64,000 bases of DNA from Melampsora larici-populina 98AG31 (lineage: Eukaryota; Basidiomycota; Pucciniomycetes; Pucciniales; Melampsoraceae). This document shows, in pieces, positions 44,188 through 54,103 of the stretch. A program made the position numbers and the translations under genes. Below the pieces are notes generated by a model that saw only the letters and a list, made by a program, of their open reading frames with translations, searched no databases and was not told where the DNA came from. The first letter of the stretch is position 1. Every line of letters begins with the position of its first letter. The stretch covers positions 1,587,153 through 1,651,152 of the forward strand of contig NW_006768766.1 in the NCBI RefSeq assembly GCF_000204055.1, written 5' to 3'.

Positions 44188-45298
44188 ATGCCTGTGAATA
44201 TCTACACACCCGACATCAAGCTAATCGTTGTTCGCCTGGTCTTGCGAGGTGTTTTGTTTCCGGAAATCGTTAGGACTCTTGGTGTAGATGTCTCGCTCAC
44301 CTCAGTTCGTCGGTGGTATGACCTTTACCAAACTACTCGGGCAGTCATTACCAACCCTCTGGAGCATATGGCCCGCGGACCTCCCACCACTTTAGCACAA
44401 CCTGAACGCGACTTTGTTCTTGATTCTCTCCGACTTGATCCGACCCTTTATCTTGACGAACTTCAAAGGAAAATTCTCAAAACTCACGGTATCCAAATGT
44501 CTTTACAAACCCTTTCGGTCGAGCTTTGCCATCGTCTTCAGTGGACTCGCAAAAAGACTAGAACAGTGAATCCTAATCAATCTTTTGCCGCACAAGGAGC
44601 GTACATTGAGGCGGTCCATGGCATCGATCCACGATGCTTGGTTTTTACTGGTAGGTTTTTTTTATTATGTATATATCTTGGCTTGGACATATCTGACATT
44701 ATTCTATATTTGAAGATGAATCGGCCATCACTAAACGTCACCTTTATCGTGAATACGGCCGAGCACCACTTGGAGAACGTACCAGCCGGGTGCAGCGACC
44801 AACTCAATCTTTTCGATGGTCGGTTTTACCGGCCATCTCAATGGACGGTATTTTAGCACTCAAAATTCAACCAGGGGGGTATGCGAGGATCGATTTCGAG
44901 GAATTTTTGGAACATGAAGTCGTAAGCTCCTTTTTTAAATGTTCACTTATGACAGAGGGATGACTGACTGACTGTCCCTTCAGTTACCTGCAATGAATCC
45001 ATGGCCAGCACGCAACAGCGTCCTGGTCATGGACAATGCCCCGATCCATCACGGGGGCAGAGTGGCTGAGCTCTGCGAGGCACGTGGAGTCCGCCTTCTT
45101 TACCTACCTGCTTATAGCCCGGATTTCAATCCCATCGAGAAGGGATTCTCGGTGTTGAAGGCTAGATTGCGACGCTCGCAAGTCCTTCAAAGGGCTGCAG
45201 GCCTTGCAGAAGAGACCGCCATGATATTTATGGCTTGTATGGAAGTCTTTACATCTGATCTGTGTCAAGCTCTTTTCAGAGGATGCAGCTATAATTGA
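44188..45298 (+). CDS. IS630/Tc1-family transposase, DD34E, intact
   Basis: Cut-and-paste DDE transposase. Three exons close in phase: 44188-44650, 44716-44921 and 44984-45298 (327 aa, the normal size). The N-terminus is a helix-turn-helix region (DIKLIVVRLVLRGVLFPEIVRTLGVDVSLTSVRRW). The catalytic triad is Asp155 (completed across intron 1, DESAITK), Asp240 (VLVMDNAPIHH) and Glu275 (PAYSPDFNPIEKGF), giving 34 residues between the last two. There are no stops or frameshifts. The ATG at 44188 follows a long pyrimidine-rich leader and begins MPVNIYTPDIK, as in related fungal transposases; the open frame upstream of it is probably 5' UTR. All three catalytic residues are present, so it may be active. 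Confidence 0.9.
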
Positions 45299-46200
45299 CT
45301 CATGGCCAGTATGTTTTTTGGTAGTAAAAAAATAGTATTGCAATGCTCCTCATTACATTTGATCAGTGTTGTGTGGGTTTGATTTCAATTTTTTTTTGGC
45401 GTCATTTATGAGTATGACAGATATTTCACCTTTGTGCGCGTGTTTCTTTTTTTTTTCTTCTTGTTTTTTTGAAAAAAAATTTTTTGGCCTCAATATTTTG
45501 TGTCTGGATTTTTTTTTCTTCTTGTTTGCCTTATACAATTGCAAAGTTTCAATTTGTTATCATTAATCAAAATATCTTCATATCAGAATATGAGATAGAT
45601 AAGATGCGATATGATGAGCATATGGTCTTACAGATGAGAGTTTGGTACACCACAACAAATCTCTCAAGAAAGAGCCAAATATGATCTTTAAAAAGTTGGA
45701 AAATTTAACAACTTTTTGAACTGAAAAACTTGTGTAAAAAAAAATTGGACTGACAAAGAGCCCAATCAAAACATTGGTTTTCGAACACTCACTCAAAGTC
45801 ATGAATTAGCCAAATTGATGGGAAAACTTGGAAGGCATCAAGTTTCCGATGATAATTGGTAAATGAAAAACCAAATGTCATCATTGACATTTGGGACACT
45901 TTTGGAAATGATGACATTTCATGTGAGTCAATTGGATCGGATCGTACGGAAAGGCTTCATCTCACAGTCAGAAGTCACCATTCAAAAATAAGAGACTTGC
46001 ATTGACTTGGGTAAACGAGGACTGAGTACAAACGATTGCGCACACAAAGGATCAAGAGCATGAAGAGACAGGAAGAAAAAAAATACTTCGAGTATTTCAG
46101 ATTGATAAATCTGGTCTGACTAAAATACGACTGAGATCAAATCAAACCATGGCGCACACAAACTTTCACATAACATCAATACTTTGGAAAAAAACGATAA
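45299..46200. other. Spacer between the two convergent genes of the Tc1-type element
   Basis: No gene. T-rich runs at 45385-45525 and A-rich sequence around 45740 and 46080; likely 3' UTRs of both genes. Confidence 0.45.
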
Positions 46201-48577
46201 CTAAACCTTCACATCGAGTATTTGAGATAATTGGCTTAGTGAAGTGGACGTATAATCAATTGAATCTAATGAGAAACCAACACGATGAAAGTCAGTCATG
46301 TGTTAGTTTCTAAGGTTCAAATACAAGACTTACTGAGGGCTTCTTCGTTCCATTCTTGAGCTTTAGCCAAGATGATGGCCGCATCATCTTGCTTGATACC
46401 AAGGGTGGTCAAGGTAGATTCAGTCATTTGGGAGCAGGGAACCAGATCAGACCACGTTTGGATTTTGGCCTTTTTCATGATTTTACGGATGGGGCGGGTA
46501 GACAAGCCACATTCCATGAGGAACTTGTCAAGCTCGTATTCGTGCTTTTCCAACATCTCAAGCTCAGAAGAGAGCACGATGTCATCTTCGGATGGATCGG
46601 GTACCCAAAAGTTGGGATCGGTTTCTGATGTACACAGCGAGATCAGTCTATGAAAGAAAAAAGATGAAATGCAAAAAACTTACCGACTTTGGCCACCTTA
46701 ACCTTCTTCAATTCCCGATTGTAGAAGGCTAAGGGGGTGTCATCTTCATCGTCCTCGGAAGGACTCGCTCGCTTCTTTTCAGGAGAAGGGCAAGGTTTGA
46801 CGTCAGGGGTTTTCGAGGAGGTGCCACTACCTCCAGCAAAGACAGCTTTGCTGGTACTGCCACTTGGATATCGAAGTTGGACTCGATCTTGAACCTTTGT
46901 TCCCTTATGTATAACACGAGACTTCGCAATTTCGGCTCGATAAGCATAAGTGCTGGGGGCCATACTCTTCGTGGCTACACCACGGACCTACAATGAGATC
47001 GATTAGCCAAGTAAGTAGAGTAAGTCAGTACCATCTCTACTTACTTGACTAAACTAAAAAAAACTTACGATGTCTTTGGCCCACATGAAGGCACATCGGA
47101 AGGTGAATCTATAGTGGAAGTTAGGGTCCCAAGGCGCGGTGAGGACAGCTCCATCGCCACCCGCGCTTCCTGCTTCAGCGTAAAGATGAAATAACTCGGC
47201 AGTCAACTCGTGAAGCTTGATTAGCTTCTCGGCGTCCTGAAAATAATCCAATCATTAGTAAGCTAAGCATTGATCGAATATGACCGTGTGGAAAACAAGT
47301 GAACTTACCCCCAAACGATTGGTCATTTTGGCCAACTCGGCGTCAACAGTAGAGGGACCATTGGAAGAAGCAATAAGCTGCTTAGCAGCCTTAGCCTAAT
47401 AATGAAAAGAATCAGTATAAAGAAGTATATACAAATATAAAAAATAAAGTAAACTCACCTGGGCCGCCTTTTTGGCCAAAACCTTAGCAGACTCACTGTG
47501 AATCAAGATGGTTCCCTTCCGCTTGTTCGATTTCGCTATGGCGGCCACAAACTCGAAATACTTGTGGTGGTCGGTTAGAACAAACTTTAGTCAAGTTTGG
47601 GGCCATCTCCGAGAATAACACCATGTTCTTCATTCCAGCCCAGTACTGGTCACATACATTACCGCACATTTCCTTGAAAACCTTGAGAGACTTGCCATAA
47701 AGGCAAGTTATCATTTCAAACGTGTTTTCATTGTTGAAAACCTTCGAGTCAATACAGTTGACAGTCGCCACGGTGGATTTGGATTTGGCGTTTGTCGCTT
47801 TGTTAGACCGAGTCGGTTTAGCTGGGGGCATGTCAACAGGGGCTTCCTCGTTGGTATAAATTTTGAAAAGAACTACCACAGTTGCCTCATGAGCGCGATC
47901 AAACTGCGCGCGTTGAGAGGTGCCAACTCGGTACAACGGATCGTGTTGGGCATGTCGAGCGGGTTCGTCATCGCCAGTCAAGTGGTCGTTAGGAGGCTCT
48001 AGGACTAGGTGAAATCAAAAACGAAAAGATCATTAGGAGGAAAGAAAATATGTCAGCAGGGTGGGGATGGTATGTGAGACGATGAAGAGAGACACTCACT
48101 TTCAGGTCTCACAACCGCATCGAAGTGCGCAATGCCATCATTAACAGTGGTCAACCCAGTGGATTGCTCGGCTGGGACAGAGGTCATAGGGGTAGGTACG
48201 ATGTTGATGGAAGACTTTTCCTAAAGAAAACAATCAGAAAGAAAGAAATCAGAAAGAAATAATAATATGAAAAGGCGAAAGAAAAGAAAATAACACACAG
48301 TGATCTGGACTTTATAAGAAGGTCTGAAAGTTCTAAGATGGTTTTGGTTTAATGAGTTTGTTGAAGATGGATTGGTAACCTGAATCGATGAAGTGATGAA
48401 GTTGGTTGAAAGACGAAGGCTCCTTTTATCGCTGAGTTGATAGTCCTGACACTTGGAAGGGACCCCCATTGCGTCAAAGTTAAAATGCACCCTCATCACA
48501 TGAGATGGACGTTTTTTTTGGTACCATTTACCACTTGAATGGTAAGATCGGTTCCAAATCGAGCTCAAATCCGCCAT
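46201..48577 (-). CDS. SAM-like-domain protein carried by the Tc1-type element (one frame anomaly)
   Basis: Eight exons: 48299-48577, 48100-48220, 47459-48004, 47309-47395, 47069-47236, 46684-46987, 46334-46624 and 46201-46265. All junctions close except that exon 3 is one base too long. The frame must shift near 47590, between SEMAPNLT and KFVLTDHHKYFEF, by a 1-bp insertion or by an unrecognised 37-bp intron. Visible parts are YTNEEAPVDMPPAKPTRSNK, the block FVLTDHHKYFEFVAAIAKSNKRKG, an acidic Ser-rich segment and near the C-terminus a SAM-like helical domain (LDKFLMECGLSTRPIRKIMKKAKIQTWSDLVP..TLGIKQDDAAIILAKAQEW). SAM domains often mediate protein or RNA contacts. It is paralogous to the gene at 61637-63663. 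The start at 48577 (MADLSSIW) is uncertain; the role in transposition is unknown. Confidence 0.6.
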
Positions 48578-49274
48578 TGAAAGTTTTCCTACCAAGAAAA
48601 CATGAGAGATAAGATCGGTTCCGGTTTCATCCAAAAAAAGCGACGAGTCCTGATCGGAGTTTTTGCTACCAGAGGAAAGTAAAGTCAATGAATCAGTTCA
48701 TTGGTTGGTGATTCTGGTGATTCGATATTGAGACCATAGAAAGATTATATTGGACCTAGACCTACCCAAACAATTTAAACGCCAATAGGAAAGGATCGGT
48801 TTGTGGGAAAAGCCTCGTTCGATTTTGATGTGGTGAATTCCATGGAGTGGAATTTGATGTTCGGTGGCCGTAGTGAACAGGATGAGAACGGATCCGTTGG
48901 AAAGGCCAGACAACATCGAAGGCGAAACCAAAGGTATTGGGTAACGCTCCGGAAAGAGAGAGATCGGATGGAACCATGGTGAGACCATGGTGGACGTTGT
49001 TCAGTTCGTCCTACCTACCGGGTCACTGTCCGGAAAGAGGTCGAAAGAGGTCGAATCGGTCGATGGAGGTCGAAAGAGTCGATGGAGGTTGAATGAACTC
49101 GATTGGAAACTAATCGAGTCAGAGAGGGAAGGTGAGAGACCCTTTGACAGGTCCGACACGGACCTGTCATAGGTATATTGGCACTTTCTTGGTGGTTTTT
49201 TGGTACAAAACCGGCTTTAACCCAGGTTTGGTACTTTTGGACTTTTGACAGACACGACACAAAAAAAAAAAAAA

Positions 49275-49297
49275 ACCGATAAATTCATGAAGGGCTG
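49275..49297 (-). repeat. Right terminal inverted repeat of the IS630/Tc1-type element
   Basis: Perfect inverse of 43728-43750, followed by TA at 49298-49299. A run of A directly inside it differs from the left end, where T-rich sequence follows the repeat. Confidence 0.9.
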
Positions 49298-49652
49298 TAA
49301 TACAAGTTCAACCTCTATCCTTGGCTTTCTTTTCTCCAAAAAATCACACTCATTTTCAAAGCCAGGAAATCCGAGATGTCAGGAGCTTCAAAAATTTCAA
49401 ACCTCTCCTCTTTCTTGGCGTATTGGATAAATGAGAGTCAATATAAATTTAATTGCCCGCAATTTCAACAAGATATACATAAATTCGTCAACGCTGATAT
49501 GAAGATATTAATAACAACTACGAGCTTTTCAATTAACATAACCCCAAGCTCCATCTACCAGTCACCATACTGTTTCCCTTGGTTAAAATACACATGTAAT
49601 TTCCTTTCAACAAAATAAATTTGATATGATATTAATTCTTAATACAAATCTA

Positions 49653-49914
49653 CAGCCCTTTGCAGAATTGATGACTTTGGAAAAAGAAAAAACACTTGAG
49701 TTTTCAAAAAGAACCTGCGAGTTTTTTTCAAAAACTCATCGAGTTTTTCAAAAACTGAGCGAGCTCTTGTTCGTGAGTGTTGAATCGATCAATTGAACCA
49801 ACTTCTTGCCCAGTTTTTGAAAAAACTCGGTCACTTTTTGACAAAACTCGAGGTTTCTTTTTTGAAAACTCGAGGTTTTTTTTTCTCCAAAGTCATCAAT
49901 TCTGCAAAGGGCTG
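49653..49914. mobile_element. Tc1-type MITE, 262 bp, TA target duplication
   Basis: Terminal inverted repeats of 29 bp (49653-49681 and 49886-49914) are perfect and begin CAGCCCTTTGCAGAATTGAT. TA flanks both sides (49651-49652, 49915-49916). The interior repeats GAGTTTTTCAAAAACTC-like words in both orientations. It has no coding capacity. The shared CAGCCCTT end and TA target suggest mobilisation by a transposase like that at 44188-45298. Confidence 0.9.
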
Positions 49915-49916
49915 TA

Positions 49917-50278
49917 CATACCAAAAATAAACATGTAAAACAAATCCAATTCCTTCAATTCTTTTCTCTCTCAAATATAATATACTCACTTTTCACATCA
50001 ATGTTTATAAATAATTTTAAATCAATCATAATTTTTTCTTATAAACAGTAACACATACATTTCAAAATAAAATAAAATTTCAAAACCAAAAAACGAACCA
50101 AAAAACACACAAACAAACAAATAAATCAAGAGTCGGGATGAGAAATAGAAATAGAAAATGAAAGGAAATCCAATCAATAAAGGAATGATACCTTTAAGAT
50201 GTCCTTTCCATTTGAATTTTTGTTTGAATTTGTGAATTTGTGAATTTTTGAATTTTAAATTCATAAATTCAAAAATCA
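49917..50278. other. AT-rich 3' flank of the Clr2-like gene
   Basis: No gene. Repeated TTTGAATTTGTGAATTTGTGAATTTTTGAATTTT-type imperfect tandem sequence at about 50211-50270 lies just beyond the stop codon. Confidence 0.5.
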
Positions 50279-53194
50279 TCAAATCGGTTTCAATTCATTT
50301 TCAGACGAACCATTAATCATTGAAGAAGCTTTAATCATCTAAACATAAAATTCAATCATACGCAAAAAAGCCAAAAAAAAACCAAAAAAAAAGAAAAGTA
50401 AATCAAGATCAATTTCCAGAAAGAAATCCATAAAGAAAAAATGAAAATCAATCATGTCAAAAAACCAACTAACAAAAACGTACCTCTTCTTCAGCTAAAC
50501 GTTCAGATTCCATAATACTTTTCATTCTATTAACTTTCCATTTAGTACACCTAAGAAAAAAAAGTCCAAACCCACAAGAATCAATCAATCAAAACAAGAA
50601 ACATCTTTCGAAACAAAAAACATCACATAAAAGAAAAAAATAAACAAACTTCATAAAATTCCATCGACCAGCCGTAAGTCCAAACAAACTAGAATTCTGT
50701 CTTTGAAGATCTTTCGGTTTTCGCATTGTAGTAGAAAGGTTTCCATTCCCATTCAAACCGGATTCCCAATGATCACCTCCTAGTATTCCAGACTTCGAAT
50801 CAGAAGTTGAATTGGAATTCGAATTGGAATGAGCATTAGATGAGATTTTAGATAAAAACCTTTTACTATAATTCGAAAGTTTATCTGATCGGTTTTTGAT
50901 CGCAGGAGAATAATAACGTCCAGCAATACAATTCAAATGAACATGATGAGATTCACCAAAGGGAGTAAGTTGTCTAAACTTATAACCTTTAGGTGGGATA
51001 GGTAAATATTTAAAACTTGTATCACTTGAATCTTCTGGGATGGTGGGTAGGATCGGTACATTAGTAAGTTTGGTGATTTTAGGAGTTGATCGACTTTTGG
51101 TTTTGTCTTCTTCTTCTTCTTCATCATCATCATCATCATCAATCACTACCACAATCGAAGGTTTCGGTTTCGCGTTCGGTTTATGATTCGGTAAAGATTT
51201 CTTTGGAGTAAAAGAAGAAACCGAAACTAAATCATAAACTTTTCCAATCAAAATGATCGTTTCTTCAATCTCATCACGATAAATTCCATCAATTTTTAAA
51301 AAATAGGCTTTATCATTTGAATCAATATGATTTAAATTTAACTTCGAATTCAATTGATTTTTAAATAATTCCATTGGTAAATCAGATTCCACTTTATTCA
51401 ATCTAACTGTATCAAAGATCCAAATCTTTTCAGCACCCCACCAAACACTTTGATACCAATTCTCAGGTATTTTCTTCATCATCAATCCGTTTACTTCATT
51501 CACTTGAGCTTTATGAATCATAGTAGGTCTTCTAATCAATTCTTCAGATTCGTCTTCTCCTTCATCAGTTTGTAAATCATAAGGATCAGAAGTAGACCAA
51601 GATTCTTCTAGATTAGCTCCGATTTGTAAAGCTAATAAAAAACTCAATTTAGCATTCTCAATACACGTAAAATTATCTAACATGGGTCTTTTGCATTCTT
51701 GTTGTCTTTCAATTAAATAATTAGATAAGTTTTGTTGAGTGGAATTCTTTAAATTGAATTTTTCCTTAATATCTTTAAACGGTTGAAATAACCAAGGTAA
51801 TATTGAAGATTCTTCTCTTTTAATGATTTCTTCTAATCCTAATAATCTGATCTTCCAATAAAATTTTTGTTCTGATTTCATTTTGGTAAATGAAGAAGAA
51901 GTTGATGTACCTTTAGACAAATCTACTTTAAGTCGTTTATTTTTGGGTCTTTTAACTACCAATGCTTTTTGATTGATCGAATTGATTAATGTTTCATTTG
52001 ATTTTCGATTCGAATGTTTATCTAATCTTTTCTTACTTTTTTCAGTGTCTTCTCCTTCACCATCTTCATCATCATCTATTGTAATACAAGCTTGAGTTTC
52101 TAAGACCATCTCTTCACATAATCCAGGCCAATACTTTGTATCTAAATCAAATCGATCTTGATTTTTAGAATTCGAATCTTTATTTCCAATAAATTCATCT
52201 TCAATATTACACCAAACCAATTCATATTCTCTAAAATTCGATCGATCAGTCATTAAATCTCGTTTTAAATCTTTTGATAAATATGGTCCATGATAATTTA
52301 CTTGTCTTGAATCTATCGAATTAAGTTCAGATCTTGAATCATTTGAAGCCAGAATCGCAGGTACTTCAGATGATGATCTGGTTCCAGTCACTTTGAATTT
52401 CTTACTAGGTCGTTTCTTCACAATCTCTTGTGATGAATCTTCAGGTGAAGTTAATTCATGAGTTCGATTCAATGCTTTGATGGCTTTACGTTTCGAATTC
52501 GTAGGTTTTGATCTTTGGATGGTGGGTTGTGAATGATTGGTGTAATTTGAATTGGTTTCTGTTTGACTTTTGGTTCCTGCACAATATTTACATTGACAAG
52601 TGATAGTAGAATTGGAGGTAGCAAGCCATTGAAGATGTGGCAGAAACTCATTGGCTGTTCGAAATTTGCGTACGTGACTGGATCCTAAATAAAACCCAGT
52701 GAGTTTGGATTAGCTTATCAATCTGAAAAGTGACCTTTGATCAAAGTAGGAAAGAAACCAACCAAAAAGATACTGATCTTGAAGTGATCCCTTAATATAA
52801 TTAAAAAGTTGATAATTTTCAGGAAAGTTAGTTAACTTCCAATCCTCTTTTTGAGTACCTATCAAAAGTTCCAAAGAAAGATAATCAGTTTCAAGAGAAA
52901 AGAAAAAGAAGAGGATAGATAGATTAACTTACATTTGATTAATCCTAATGAATCAGCTAAACCTTTACCTAAGATAGATAACCATTTGTTAGAAATTTTT
53001 GAATTTAAATCGATTGAATCCCAAGAAGTTGAAGTTTTGATGGAAGTTGGACAAGGACCTATAGCTGGCCAAGTGGATTGAGTTGCATCTGAATGTAAAC
53101 AACTGATTTGATGTGGACCGTTTGAGTTAGTTGGATGATGAATGATTTTGATTTTAGTTGGATTTGAGTTTGATGAACTAGATTGAGATGTCAT
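50279..53194 (-). CDS. clr2: Clr2-like transcriptional silencing protein, 839 aa
   Basis: Clr2 is a subunit of the SHREC histone deacetylase/remodelling complex that silences heterochromatin in fission yeast. Five exons close in phase: 52933-53194, 52763-52858, 50650-52684, 50484-50550 and 50279-50338. Joining exons 1-3 builds the conserved N-terminal Clr2 domain: KWLSILGKGLADSLGL, then WKLTNFPENYQLFNYIKG..DQYLFGSSHVRKFRTANEFLPHLQWLA and a CQCKYC cysteine pair. The C-terminal half has YELVWCNIED..KYWPGLCEEM and LLALQIGANLEESW, PENWYQSVWWGAEKIWIFDTVRL, YFLKIDGIYRDEIEETIILIGKVYDL (a BAH-like stretch), with HVHLNCIAGRYYSP at the end. Between these lie poly-acidic tracts (DDDDDDEEEEE). The two small last exons (CTKWKVNRMKSIMESERLAEEE and a 19-residue tail) were placed by splice sites and phase. 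Assignment is by motif recall. Confidence 0.75.
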
Positions 53195-54103
53195 TTCTTC
53201 ATTCCTTTGGCTTGGGTGCTTTGTTTCAATACTCTTGAGTTGATTTCTTGGATATTGTTTTCATATTCTGCTTGAGTACTTTCTTGAGTTGAGTTGAGTC
53301 TTGGATTGGTTGAGTTGTGGTGATGAACTTCTTTAAGGTGTTATGTATGTTGCTGAGCCAAAGACAAAACTCATGGTCGAAACACTTCAACTCATGAACC
53401 TCGACTCGGACTACATATGTATGAGGACATATTTCATTTCTTTTCCTTGCAATTTCTTTTCCCACAGATATCGACAAAACAAATCGAATTCCCTACTACA
53501 TACATCCAATCAACTCAACAAATTTCTCCTCTCTTTACACCCTCCACCTCAAAAAAAAAATTAATTCATCTTTCTTTCTTAAAAATACAAACATAAGTTA
53601 TCGAAAAAAAAGAAAAAGAAGAAATCATCAGATATTGATTATGGAAAGAAAAAGGAATAGATTATACAACATTAGATAAATAATAATAATGGTTATTATA
53701 AAAACCCCCCTCTCTCTCCCTCTCTCTCTTTGAAACAAAAAAACAATGCCATAAATATATATATATAAATAAAATCGGTGTGTGTGTGTTTTAAACCAAA
53801 AACAAGAATGAAAAAAAAAACAATATGTATAAAAAAAAAGTTCCATTCAATCAATCAAATCTACAAAAAAAATTTGAATGCAAGTATCTTCTATCGAAAA
53901 AATCAAATCAAACCAAATTCTAATACACAAAAGAAAAACACAAAGAACGATTTTCGTTAAAAGATATCAATAAATTATCAAAAAAAAACAAAGATCATTC
54001 AAATTCTTTACATTCATTCTCTTCTCATCTCTAATCTCGTCTTCCTATTTTAACAAACAATTAAACATCAACTTCGATTTTACTCACAGATATCCTCTTT
54101 TTT
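53195..54103. other. AT-rich intergenic region upstream of the Clr2-like gene
   Basis: No gene. It contains the promoter of the minus-strand Clr2-like gene and the 3' flank of the ubiquitin hydrolase gene, with simple repeats: (TC)n near 53711, (TA)n at about 53754-53766, (TG)n at 53777-53789 and many A-runs. Confidence 0.55.

Larger units (their letters stand above)
43728..49297. mobile_element. IS630/Tc1-type transposon, 5570 bp, with transposase and SAM-like cargo gene
   Basis: The terminal inverted repeats 43728-43750 and 49275-49297 are identical over 23 bp and begin CAGCCCTTCATGAATTTATC. Each is bordered outside by TA (43726-43727 and 49298-49299), the Tc1/mariner target duplication. 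Inside lie an intact DD34E transposase (44188-45298, +) and an eight-exon gene on the minus strand (46201-48577), arranged tail to tail. Typical Tc1 elements are 1.3-2.4 kb with one gene, so the size and second gene are unusual. Confidence 0.85.
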
